Source of the DNA: Eupeodes corollae
Lineage: Eukaryota; Arthropoda; Insecta; Diptera; Syrphidae
NCBI RefSeq assembly: GCF_945859685.1
Contig: NC_079149.1
Coordinates: 10,513,118 to 10,577,117, forward strand
DNA: 64,000 nucleotides
Reading direction: 5' to 3'
In this document: in pieces, positions 48,558 to 58,927 of the stretch
Numbering within the stretch: the stretch's first letter is position 1
How the letters are laid out: the number at the start of each line of letters is the position of its first letter
The notes under the pieces: model-generated
Told to the model about the DNA's origin: nothing
The model's input: the letters and a program-made list of their open reading frames with translations, nothing else
Database searches by the model: none
Made by a program: the position numbers and the translations under genes

Positions 48558-50717
48558 TTACAAATTTTGAATATGTGCAGGTAAATTTTAATTTAACTGT
48601 TTTAACACCAGTTTTGTGTTTTTGTGGTTTTGCATGTTAAATAAATTCCAATAAAATTAATATTCATAGTTGTTTGATAAACTACCATTTTTTTCACTAA
48701 ATTACAAGTATGAAGCAAATGAGTCAATGAATTCGATTCATAATTATATTTACTAATATTTTAATACATAATTTATTCACAAATAATTTTAAATATTGAC
48801 AAAATAAGCTATAACAATGAAAGTTAGACACAAAAGAAATTATTAAACTAATGAGTGTCAAATTAGCGAAACAAAATTAATAGAAATACAAAAGTAGTTG
48901 TGTATGTTAAAACTACTTGTTCAATGTTTTCTTCTTGGTATAAATTATGCAAAAATATCTTAAAAAATAATGAAAGCATTCAACTAAATACTAAATTAAT
49001 AATGACCAACAATTAGGCACATTGACATATTAAATATGGACTGCTAGTAGCCAACTTCGGGAATATGTATCGAGTAGCAGAGCAGTCCAAACCTGCCAAT
49101 GAAGCCAATGATTAGACAATAAATATTTCAATATTAGAAATATTAATCCGAGACTTCAGTTGTTTTTTAGTTCAGAGCTCTGAACTCACAGTTTTCAGAA
49201 TAATGCTGAATTGAATATGCTGTCAACAAAATCCGCTTTTAGCGTTTCCTAAAAACACAAATAACGTATTGAAATGAATTTAAACAATTTGAACGAAGAA
49301 TAATTCTGTGAACATTTTTTTTTATAAACTAATACACATTTTTATTCATCAACAAATTTAACTTTTCTGTTAAAGAAACATGGTTCTTCCGCTATTGTAA
49401 TTGTTTTTAGTTTTGTTGTTCGCTTGCATTTCTACATCTAACACATCTTGAAAATTGACAGCTCAGAGTTGTCATCCAAATGAAAGAAGTAATAAAACAT
49501 TAAAGCTCTGAACACACTAAACAGAAAACAACACACAATTTTGAATTTGACAGTTCAGACTCTGTTTCGCTCAAATTACAAAAGGTCCTTCAACCATTAT
49601 TTAAGACCAAATTATCTAATTTTTGATGGGTGCATCTTTTTTTTCTAACTTCATATTATGGACTAAGTTTTTAACTAACTAAATAACAACTTACATTTGA
49701 GTGGTTTAAGTATCAATCCTTAAAAAAAAGTCTTAATATTTTCAGACATATTTTTGAAAGGCGACGGATGAATGCATTTTTTTTTAAATGTTGCCTCGTT
49801 TATTAGATATCAAATTTTGAAATCAAATCAAATACTATTTTAACAATAAAGGGTGTTTCTAAAAAGTTCTTTGAAATGCAATCAAATAGAGAAATTTTAT
49901 AATTGCTACACATAGGAACTTCATATATGGCAAGTTTTGCATTCGTATTCAAATATGACATAATGACGGTACAAAAGTCAAAAAAACTTGTTCCCCCGCT
50001 TTCCTCCGTCTACCTGTCCAAACCACTACGGCCCAAAGCATTGGGTGGATTGATTTCAAATTTGGGAACTATGGTTTTGAGCCGATTGGCTTTAGTATTT
50101 TTTTCATTTTTTAAAGACCAAAAATAATAGTTGCCCCATAGAGACTTGTTAGTCAAAAATCGAGAATTGCAATTTTCTCAAAAACAAACCAATAGAATTT
50201 TTTTTTTTTAATTTTTGCTAAAATTGATTTTCTTAATGTAGCTTCATTTAATATTTTTGTATTGCTTAATGAGGGTACCCCATAGAACCGTTATTTTGTT
50301 TTTAAGTTTTCTCAAGAACAATCAATCGATTTCAATAACTTTTTATATACAAGTTCTTATATTGTTTTAATAATAATTAATAATCAAAAATTTCACTGTT
50401 TTTTGTGTGGATTTTTTTTTAAAAATATTCAATTTTTGTTTTGGAAATTAGATTTCTTGAAAATGGGTCATCAATTTTTTACGAATTTGAAGTGCAAAAC
50501 TTATATTAATCAGTTATAAATAACTGGGATATCAAATGGCTTTTGAATTTTTCGATACAAACTGTTTTTGCAGTTACATTTTTAAATCTTCAAATACAGG
50601 AAATATTTTTAAACTGACTTTTTGGATACATGAGCAAGCTCGTGCGACCCAGTTGCTTTGTGCATTTTACTTGAAATGGAATTTATTTTATTCCAAAGAT
50701 AATCTTCTACTTTTCTT
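48558..50717. other. non-coding stretch
   Basis: AT-rich DNA without a supportable gene. The part at about 49.85-50.15 kb has a short open frame and a CTGTCCAAACCACTACGG tract faintly resembling one near 55.66 kb, possibly an old unclassified repeat. Confidence 0.45.
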
Positions 50718-51283
50718 AACTTTTTAAAGGAAGTTATGGTAGTTGATCCGATTTGTCAAATTGAAAATTTTGACTTTTCTCGACGACGTTTCAAGATCGC
50801 TAAAATCGAAACCAAAGATTTTTAGAGAGATGTAGGTATGTGTTGCGTGTGTTCGTGCATCAGTATTTTTCGTCTTCCATATCTCTGAAACCAGTAAAGA
50901 TATCTGTTTAGTGTAAGAATTTTATTAAAAAGGAAAGAAAAAACTTTACGAAAATGACAGGTTAAGTTATATATGTCTAAGACCATGTGAGACCTGTCAA
51001 TATAAGAGTACAGTACAAAATATCTTTTAATTTTATACATTAAGAGCAAAAAATTAAGCTATTATTTCAACACTCCCTCCCGTTTTTTTTTATAATTCAA
51101 TATTTAATGTAAACAAAATTAGCAAATTCCCTAAAGTTCTGTAAATCTAAAAAATTCCTCTTAAGCCAACGGTTTCGTCAACGTGTCAGCTAGTTATTCA
51201 TTTGTAGAAACCAACTACACATTTATCTGTCCTCTGTTTTGTTGATCGCATGTGTAGCAGAACTTTGGATCAATGTGTTTAGT

Positions 51284-51622
51284 TCATCTGTGTTGGAACC
51301 CGAAATCTCTTAAAATTCGTCTTAGACATATAGCAGCATTTGTTGTTGAACATAAAGCCACAAATTCTGCCTCGGTGGTCGATGTTGCTATGACACTTTG
51401 TTTTCTGGAACTCCAAGCTACAGGTCCGCTGTTGAGAAAACAAACCCATCCAGTTTTACTGCATCTGGTGTCAAAACTACCTGCCCAGTCAGCATCAGAA
51501 TAAACTGTCAACGTTGTCTCATTTGAGCCCACTCTATAGGTTATTTCATTTGACAAAGTCCCCTTCAAATATTTGAGAACTCGTTTTATACCTTGCCAAT
51601 GCATTTGTTTTGAGTCCTTCAT
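51284..51622 (-). pseudogene. copia RNase H domain
   Basis: A 112-codon frame carrying the end of the copia polyprotein: HWQGIKRVLKYLKGTLSNEI, TLTVYSDADWAGSFDTRCSK (catalytic Asp in YSDADWAG), SRKQSVIATSTTEAEFVALC (catalytic Glu in EAEF), then LRRILRDFGF. It is followed downstream by stops before the LTR. Part of a defective element, so not a functional gene. Confidence 0.85.
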
Positions 51623-51676
51623 GTAGCGACTTAGAACTCCAACGATGAAAGCTAAACCCGGCTGAGTAGAAATTAT

Positions 51677-53285
51677 TCAATACATCATAGAACCGAAAGC
51701 TTCTCTATAAGGAAATAATTTAGTTTCTTTGCCATCTGAACCATTACCAGTTTTTGCAAATTTCATACCTGGATCGGCAGTAATTGAGACATGTATACTG
51801 TCGTTTTGGTGAAAACGTTCTAGCACCCTTATCGCATCAGCACTTTGGTGTATTTTGATTTTACCTTTCTCTCTCGATCTGCATTCCAATAAATAATTCG
51901 GCTTCTTTATAAGTTATCTTGAACTTGTTATGTAACTGCTTTAAAAATTCTCTAATACAGTCAAGATAAAAACGACTTGATTCTTGTAGAATGAATCCAT
52001 ATTTGATTGTTGTAGTCCAAACTCCAATTAAAATTGCATCCCCTTCTTGGTCGACTAGCTTGATGCCTGCTTCAATCCATATAGGCTTGTTTTCATCAGA
52101 CACCAGACACACACGATAATCTTCTGAAAAACCATATGGCTGTTCCATAAAAATTTAATTCTCGATATCCTAATGCAAGAAAGGTTTTAGACAAGGTGAT
52201 GCGCTGTCATGTCATTTTTTTAACATCGTGCTTGAAAGAATAGTGCAGAGCTCATACGTCAACACTAGAGGCACTATCTTTCAAAAGTCTGTCCAATTAC
52301 TGGCATATGCTGATGACATTGACATAATCGGAAGAACTCAGCGTGATGTCAATGGGTCTTTTGTGAGTATTGAGGCAGAGGCGGCAAAAATGGGTTTAAC
52401 GGTTAATGAGGCAAAACAAAGTACATGCTGTCGTCAAGAAAGGACATACAACACCGACGTTTTGGTCAAAACTTCACCATCGACAGAAGTAACTTTGAGG
52501 TAGTCAAGGACTTCGTCTACCTAGGCTCCGCTGTAAACGCAGAAAACAACACCAGCGCTGAGATCAAACGCAGAATAACTCTTGCTAACCGCTGTTTCTT
52601 TGGACTAAGAAAGCAATTGAGTGGTAATGTCCTCTCCGAGGGACCAAAGTGTTGCTATATAAGACCCTTATCATCCCCGTTCTGCTATACGGTGCAGAAG
52701 CATGGACCATGACAAAAGCGGATGAAAGCACCTTGGGTCGCTTCGAGAGAAAATTTCTTCGTGTGATCTACGGTCCCGTATGCATCGAAGGGGAGTGGAG
52801 GAGAAGATGGAACGACGAACTGTACGGGCTGTACAGCGACGTAGACTTAGCCAGAAGAGTAAAAGTCGAACGACTAAGATGGCTGGGTCACGTAGAGCGC
52901 ATGGAAACCAATGCTCCGGCCCGGAAAGTCTTCGAATCCACACCTACAGGACAGCGCAGTAGAGGAAGACCTCGGATCAGGTGGCGTGCACAAGTGGAAG
53001 GTGACCTCATCCAACTTGGAGCTCGAAACTGGAGACATCTAGCTAGGGACCGAGCTAGATGGAGAAGTTTGTTGGGTGAGGCCCTTGTTCACACAGGACT
53101 GTAGCGCCATCTTAAGTAAGTAAGTATCCTAATGCAAAAACGCAGTCTTCACGTCGAACTGGTAAATGTACAGATCAAAAGCGGCTGTAACTGCTATGAG
53201 ACTTAGTATAACGATTCATATCTGATAACGGGTGCTTTTGTGAGGATCCCCTTGCTTCCAGCCGAGACTTGTATTTATCGATCCA
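51677..53285 (-). pseudogene. copia reverse transcriptase, split by a LINE
   Basis: Read on the minus strand from 53285: YKSRLEARGSSQK, then (frame change) APVIRYESL, SLIAVTAAFDLYIYQFDVKT and AFLH. At that point the RTE-like LINE (52179-53124) intervenes. It resumes with FMEQPYGFSEDY, LVDQEGDAILIGVW, KQLHNKFKI and AELFIGMQIERE (52160-51861), then LERFHQNDSIHV and KLFPYREAFGSMMY (51889-51677). The FDVKTAFL and MEQPxGF tracts identify copia. The YVDD catalytic box is not recognisable, and at least three frame breaks are present. Confidence 0.85.
52166..53137 (+). mobile_element. RTE-like LINE, 5'-truncated copy E inside copia, with target duplication
   Basis: TATCCTAATGCAA (13 bp) flanks it at 52166-52178 and 53125-53137, so the insertion spans 52179-53124. 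It starts within the RT region (KGFRQGDALS), keeps the YADDIDIIGR box and the SFVSIEAEAAKMGLTVNEAK segment that copy D lost, has a frameshift near 52425, and ends with the C-terminal domain (52649-53104), AGCGCCATCTTAAGTAAGTA and AG. The (TAAG)n tail and near identity to copy D suggest recent activity. Not autonomous because it is truncated. Confidence 0.93.
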
Positions 53286-53704
53286 TCAGCCTATACATAC
53301 TTCTTCAATTCATTTGTGTTATACCTATAATTTTTTGTGATTGATTTTCGATTAGAATACCTTTGCTGGCAATAATAAAAGAAATTGCCTTCAAACTAGT
53401 TTAACCTTTTAGAAAATATTCTTTTTAATTTAATTGTTCTAATTTTAATTTTACTGTATACAAAATATTTAGATAATGTTTCAGAAAAATTCAATTGACA
53501 AGTTGTTACAAAGCACGAAAACCTACAAAAAGACCAAAAGGTTGGAAATGATTTTCGACTCAAGTATTTTGACACCAAGGAAAGAAATTGACTTTAAATT
53601 TGTTAATCTCGCACAAAATATTGTTATTAATATTCTGTTGAAGTTTTGAAAAACTTTTTGACGGGAAGTTATCACAGTGTGGGTCGACTTCCTGCCTCTT
53701 TTTC

Positions 53705-55894
53705 TTTTTTATACGAAATCCGTCATATAAACATAAAGTTTTTGAAATGTCTATGTTGAAAACATATAAGAATAATGTTGATATAAGCAGATAGTTAAGA
53801 TCAAAATTGGAAATCAAAATTGGTAATACTAATTAACTTCAAAACATAAATGTGTTTCAAAGCAATGAATTTTAAAACTCAACTCACTAATGAGGAAACT
53901 GAGTGAGAACTTAAATGGTTTACATTTTTATTCTTCAAAATTATCATCAAATTTACTGTATGTTGTGTATAACCTTATTTTAAAAACATGGTTTTTGTTT
54001 TCTTCAATATTTAGAAAAATCGGATTTTAAAAGCTTGATGAGGTACAGATTAGATATCAGGGAAAATTAATCCTTTCAAAAAGTTATATTTAGAAACCCT
54101 ACCTTCGAGACTATTTCCATTGTTGGCTTCCAGACATTTTCACTTGACTTCAATTGTAAAAATAAAAGGTTCTCATTGTTAAAGTAGTTCACAATAATTA
54201 CTAAAGAAAAAACCTTGTCATTTGGTGACATGCAGTTTTACTCTTTCCTCTGTTTTCCTCGCCATGAAAACAATTACTAGAAATAATAATTAAAACTTTA
54301 TTATAATTTAAGTTTTTATTATAAATACAAACATTTCCATAAAATTTTATGAACTATAATTCACGACAACTACATACATATATAATGTAAAAAAAATGTT
54401 AAATTAAATTAAAGTTAACTCCATCAATTTTATGTAGGAGAAGAGCAATCAAAATTCGTAGCACCACAAATTCCATCATCATCATCATAGACTCACTGCA
54501 TTGAAATGAATGAAGTTATATCCGGTAAGTATTTATTGCATCGCTCGACTTACCTTTTAATCATTTTGGTAAAATCTTATCTATAAGCTTAGATCACCTC
54601 TTAATTTATTACTACCTGCACCTTGATTGGGCTAAGAGCCATCAATTGCAGCAGTAGTACCGGACCGGTACCTATATTTTGTATTTCTGTGTTAAGTGAT
54701 CTTTTAAATCAAAACCCAATTGAAACATTTCCAGTTCGTTTGGTCGTTCCTATATGTACATAACTAAAATGCATTAAGATGATGTAAGAAGCTTATTTTT
54801 ATACGCATAACATTTAAATCTATTACAATCTTATACCATGAGATTATAAATTACATTTTAGTAAACCATCATGCACCTTACCATTAACATTTTAACATTA
54901 ACACCCCCTTTTCGTTTCCTATTCAATTTCTTTGAAGTTAACGAACAATGTTGATGGTTTGTTGGGAATGAATTCAAAAATAAAAACTGTATTGTCCATC
55001 ACCAACTATTAACCCATACTTACCGACATACATTATAATTTTATATAAAAACTCTTACTCTCTTTCAAGCGCAATGAAAGTTATCTAATTAAATAGCCCA
55101 TTCCCGTTTGTATCTCCGTAGTCGTAAGTTGTAGAGTCAAAATAACCATGAATTTAAGTCTTTTTGTATGTTTTGATAGCTTGATTGGTATGCAGTTGGT
55201 GTGGGTTATCTGTCAAATCTATAGGAATGACTCAAAATACCTAATGCCTAACAGTTAAATGACTCTTACGACTCCTTGGATAGGTAAACAGAGGATTATG
55301 CAAAATTCCATCAGCGCAGAGGCTGACCTGATAATATAAGTGCCTCTTGTTTTTCTACGCAAAATGATTGTAAAGCGATGAATTATAATTTTTGCAATAA
55401 AAAATAAAAACAATAGCTTAGCCCCAGACGTGATATCGAGGGAGTGTTATAACATGGTAAAGTGGTGAGGCTCTGAGTAATTTATTTGGTTCAAAAAATC
55501 GACATCGAATTTGAAACTTTTCGATTAATCAGATTTGTATTGATGAAATTTTTAGGGACTTAAAGCAAGAATTGCATTCGGTTAAAATTTTGAAGAACAG
55601 ATTTTAAGCAAACATGACATTACGATGGTAGAGAAGTCGAGAAATTCCATCTATCTGTCTGTTCTCGCCCCTATAACCTAAACCATTATGGGGTTGGACC
55701 GTATACTCCTGACGTTAGAGTAAATAGTAAACCCTATACAGCAATTTATATTCACTTTATCGTTCATCAATTAAAGAACCATTATTTATTTGTAGCCACA
55801 TACATTAACGTTACGGATTACTATTTTTTGTGCGAATACTAGCTGACCCGGCCAACTCTGTTCCGCCTTAAAGGCAATAAATAAGCAGATTTTT
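53705..55894. other. non-coding stretch
   Basis: AT-rich DNA with no gene, RNA or repeat that I can support. Confidence 0.5.
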
Positions 55895-57123
55895 AACTTC
55901 CCATAGGAAAATATTGTAATGGGTCCGATTTGTCAAATTGAAAATTTTGATATTTCTCGACGTTTCAAGGTCCCTAGAGTCGAAATAAAAGATTTTTGGA
56001 AAGATGTCTGTGCATGCGTGTGTACGTACGTTAGTACGTCCGTACGTTCACGACGTTTTTTCGTCGTCCATAGCTCGAGAACCAGAAGAGATATCGATTT
56101 CAAATAAATTTTGTTATACAGATAATAAGGCAGAAAGATGCAAAAAGGGCTCTCAAGAAAATTGCGTGGGTGATTTTTTTACCATAGCAGTTTGAAAAAC
56201 GCTAGACACTTGAATTAAATTTTATATAATATATTGTAACGTGATATTTTTTGCATAACAAAGAATAATGTTTTTGACATCGGACAAAATTTTGAGAAAA
56301 ATCGAATTGACAGTTTTTTTTTATAAGAAATAAAAATCTAAAAAAAAACATTACTTAAAGTTGGTAAAAATTGAATATCGATTCAAATATCTTTCCAAAA
56401 ACGTGAACTACTTTTATCTTTCAAAAAATATTGTTTTCAACATTAGGACAAATTTTTTGAAAAATCGAATTGACAGTTCTTTTACAAAAAATAAATGTAT
56501 AAAAGTGTAGTAGTAGAAATTGATTTTCGACTCAAAAATCTTTTCAAAAATTGTAGATATTGGCTTTAAACTACTTTTTTCTTTCAAAAAATATTGTTGT
56601 TAACATTCAGTCAAATTTTGAAAAAAATGTAATTGACAGTTTTTGTACAAAACAATTAAAAGCCTAAAAAAAAAACAAACAAAAGTTGGTAACAATTGGT
56701 TTTCGACTCAAATATCTTTTCAAAAATTGGAAATATTGGCTTCAAACTAATTTTATCTTAGAAAAAATATTGTAAAATTTTTAAAAAAATCGAATTGACA
56801 GTTTTTTTACAAAAAATAAATCTCTAAAAAAAACAATACTGAAACTTGGTAAAAATTTACTTTCGACTCAAATAGTTTTTCAAAAATTAAGAATATTGTC
56901 TTCAAACTTATTTTATTTCACAGAATATATTGTTTTCGATATTCAATAATTTTTATATAAAAATCCAACAGTCCTTTTTTTCATAAAAAATAAAATCTAC
57001 AAAAAATAGTACGGAAATTTGGTAAAAACTGATACGAGTACGTATAGACAAACCTTTAAGCAAGACAAATCGACAGACGGGATAGGAAGTTACCAGTGTG
57101 GGTCCCATCCCAGCCTCGTTTTT
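55895..57123 (+). repeat. family H dispersed element, copy 6, the most complete uninterrupted copy
   Basis: 1,229 bp. The left end is AACTTCCCATAGGAAAATAT, where the hairpin right arm is mutated, followed by TGTAATGGGTCCGATTTG. A GTACGTACGTTAGTACGTCC run lies near 56023. The interior has AATTGAC words at 56305, 56468, 56631 and 56793, spaced 163, 163 and 162 bp. The right end is GGATAGGAAGTTACCAGTGT, then GGGTCCCATCCCAGCCTCG. Short open frames at 55919-56195 are not conserved between copies as protein, so the element is regarded as non-coding. Confidence 0.9.
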
Positions 57124-57785
57124 GGAAATGATATCAATCCGCTCGATTCAACAACAGGTACTTGACCATTACCGATAGTGAGCAATTGCTCAGAGAAAAT
57201 CTTCAGCAGATGTATCATTAAGCAATGCAACTCACATGTTTGTTGTCAGCTGCAGTTTCTTCTCATAGCGCCATAGATTCGACGATTTAAGGCAAGCTTT
57301 TATTTCGTTAGCAGCTGTAAATCTTGGAATTACTGGCAGTGTTTGGCGGCCAGACAGTAAAAGCATTGCTTTTCAAAAAAAACGAGGCATTGCGTATATC
57401 TTTCGTTGTTCGGTTTAGTGCTTCTAAAGTACGGCTGAGTGTTCTTCGATAGTTTGAATATTTAACTGTAATGTTAGTGCTAAATGAGCCGTAAGGCATC
57501 CTTCTAACAATTTGGCTGCTATTCCGTGTGGATCTCGCACGAACAGTGGCTAAAACTGAAGACATGAGGACTGTCTTACCAGTTCCACCAGGGGCGTCTA
57601 GAAAATATAAACCACCTTTTTCTTCATCGATTGCCTTCATTAAAGGTTCATCATTTTGTTATGAATTTAGCAACTACTAAATTTAATTCCTGGTGATCAT
57701 ATTCACGTTCTCGTTCCAATTCTCTATTGAATGGGTAATTCGTTTCAAGATTTGGAGCTGGCGTTTCTACAATGATTAATAAAAT
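57124..57785 (-). pseudogene. Helitron helicase (PIF1-like) fragment
   Basis: Minus-strand remnant of the helicase domain of a Helitron Rep/Helicase protein. From the 5' side: ETNYPFNRELERERE (about 57735), then MKAIDEEKGGLYFLDAPGGT, GKTVLMSSVLATVRAR (57640-57308, Walker A GGTGKT), SRTLEALNRTTKDIRNA and, after a frame change, SGRQTLPVIPRFTAANEIKA, CLKSSNLWRYEKKLQLTTNM, VALLNDTSAEDF and IGNGQVPVVESSGLISF. The motif order matches Helitron PIF1-type helicases. Frameshifts, in-frame stops and the missing Rep part make it dead. The coding match ends right at the right terminus of family H copy 6. Confidence 0.88.
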
Positions 57786-57949
57786 AGACCTCTGTTGTTC
57801 GCTCCACGATTTTGCTACCGGACTTCGCTCTTGTGACTGAGAAGCACAAAGTTGATGTATACCAAGAAATGTTAGAAAAAGTAATCAAAATTCAGTCCAC
57901 ATCCATAGCAGTCATACGCCACTTCTCATCTGCCCGTTTTTTTATTTTT

Positions 57950-58178
57950 CCTAAACATAATTTTAATAACAATATTTTGTGTAAGATGAATTATTTTTAA
58001 GTCAATTTCTTTGGTGATTCTTGAGATATGGATGACGAAAAATGGTATCTCGAACGCACACACAGACATCTCTCTGAAAATTGTTGATCTAGATTAAAGG
58101 GAATTTGAAACGTCGAGAATTGTCAAACTTTTCAATTCGACAAATCGGACCGATTACAATAACTTACTGTTTGAAGTT
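57950..58178 (-). repeat. family H dispersed element, copy 7, internally deleted
   Basis: Reverse orientation. The left end of the element is at 58178 (AACTTACTGTTTGAAGTT, a decayed hairpin), preceded in + reading by CAAATCGGACCGATTACAAT and GAAACGTCGAGAATTGTC. The other side reaches unit sequence AATAACAATATTTTGTG and GTCAATTTCTTTGG, which corresponds to the right half of copy 5. The 3' terminus is absent. Confidence 0.78.
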
Positions 58179-58198
58179 AATAAGGAAACTGATTTTAA

Positions 58199-58927
58199 AA
58201 AGAATAAGGGCTTGAATAAAATGGAAAGCTATAAGATTTCCAGATGATAAGGCAGTTTTTAACTGTCTCAACAACTAGCATAAAAAAGAATCAGTGAGTT
58301 AAAATATAATTCAAGTAGATTTCTAAAATGTCTGACAAATGATGCTTCTACCAAATACTAATTATGGAAAGCAGAAAAAAAAGATTAATTCCGGATGTAG
58401 TGGCAAAGGTACTTAGAGAAACACAAGTATGCTCGGAAATATTCATAGATGTTGCTTAAGCTTCTATTAAGGTTTGGCACTTAGAATTTGCGAATAAGCT
58501 TGATAAGGACCATATCAGGGATATGAATATTAAAAAATGTCTCATTAGAAAACGGTACGACCGAAAATAATCACAAGTAAAGAAAATTGAAGCCAGCTTA
58601 CTACAAGGAAGTGTCCTAGGTCCAACCTTTTACAGAAGTACCTTACTCTAAAACTTCCAAATACTTTGGAATGACTTTGCATGCAAAGCTTAAGTGGAAA
58701 GAATACTTTTAAATTTTATGAGAAGAGCTAATCTTGAAATACAAAAGATTGAGTTTGGTTTGACCTATCCAGAAGAACCTTACACTACAAGGCTGTACAA
58801 ATAAAATAAATGCCAAATATATAAAAGAGTGATCTAAATCGTGAGCTTCAAATTAAAATAGTTACAGAAGTGGTCAGCAAATGAAAAGTTATGCCAACTT
58901 TAAAGTGGAGAGCGGTTTAAATGTTTG
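58199..58927 (+). pseudogene. decayed jockey-like LINE fragment
   Basis: DNA-level relative of the LINE at 26317. Matching tracts include GATTTCCAGATGATAAGGCA, AATGATGCTTCTACC, ACAAGTATGCTCGG, GAAGTGTCCTAGGTCCAACC and CAGAAGTACCTTACTC. Large internal deletions and many stops leave no frame. The last recognisable match is near 58927 (GTTTAAATGTTTGAG against the other copy's ATTAAATGTACGAG). It is an older insertion of the same family. Confidence 0.8.

Larger units (their letters stand above)
50912..53325 (-). mobile_element. copia-like LTR retrotransposon, 3' part only
   Basis: Minus-strand fragment inserted in family H copy 5. Its 3' LTR is 50912-51072 (about 161 bp), from TGTTGAAATAATAG to TTCTTACA, preceded by a purine tract CGGGAGGGAG. 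Upstream lie RNase H and reverse transcriptase remains. Everything 5' of the RT fingers, including integrase, gag and the 5' LTR, is missing. An RTE-like LINE copy interrupts the RT at 52179-53124. The 5' boundary near 53290-53325 is approximate. Confidence 0.85.
50718..53704 (+). repeat. family H dispersed element, copy 5, split by copia
   Basis: Left part 50718-50911: decayed hairpin AACTTTTTAAAGGAAGTT, then GATCCGATTTGTCAAATTG, CGACGTTTCAAGATCGCTAA and a CCATATCTCTGAAACCAGTA tract that match the other copies. It stops at the copia LTR. The right part resumes at about 53326 with repeat-unit sequence and ends ACGGGAAGTTATCACAGTG, then GGGTCGACTTCCTGCCTC. A 2.4-kb copia fragment with its own LINE lies between. 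Confidence 0.82.

Noticed and set aside
55919..56195. Two short open frames near the left end of family H copy 6
   Set aside because: The equivalent DNA in other copies carries stops or frame changes, so no conserved protein is encoded.
56305..56960. Regularly spaced repeats considered as a CRISPR-like array
   Set aside because: The 163-bp units are diverged, AT-rich and without unique spacers. The genome is eukaryotic and the same units occur in other family H copies.
57812..58000. 62-codon plus-strand frame beside the Helitron relic
   Set aside because: It spans the junction of the helicase relic and family H copy 7 in antisense, with no independent support.
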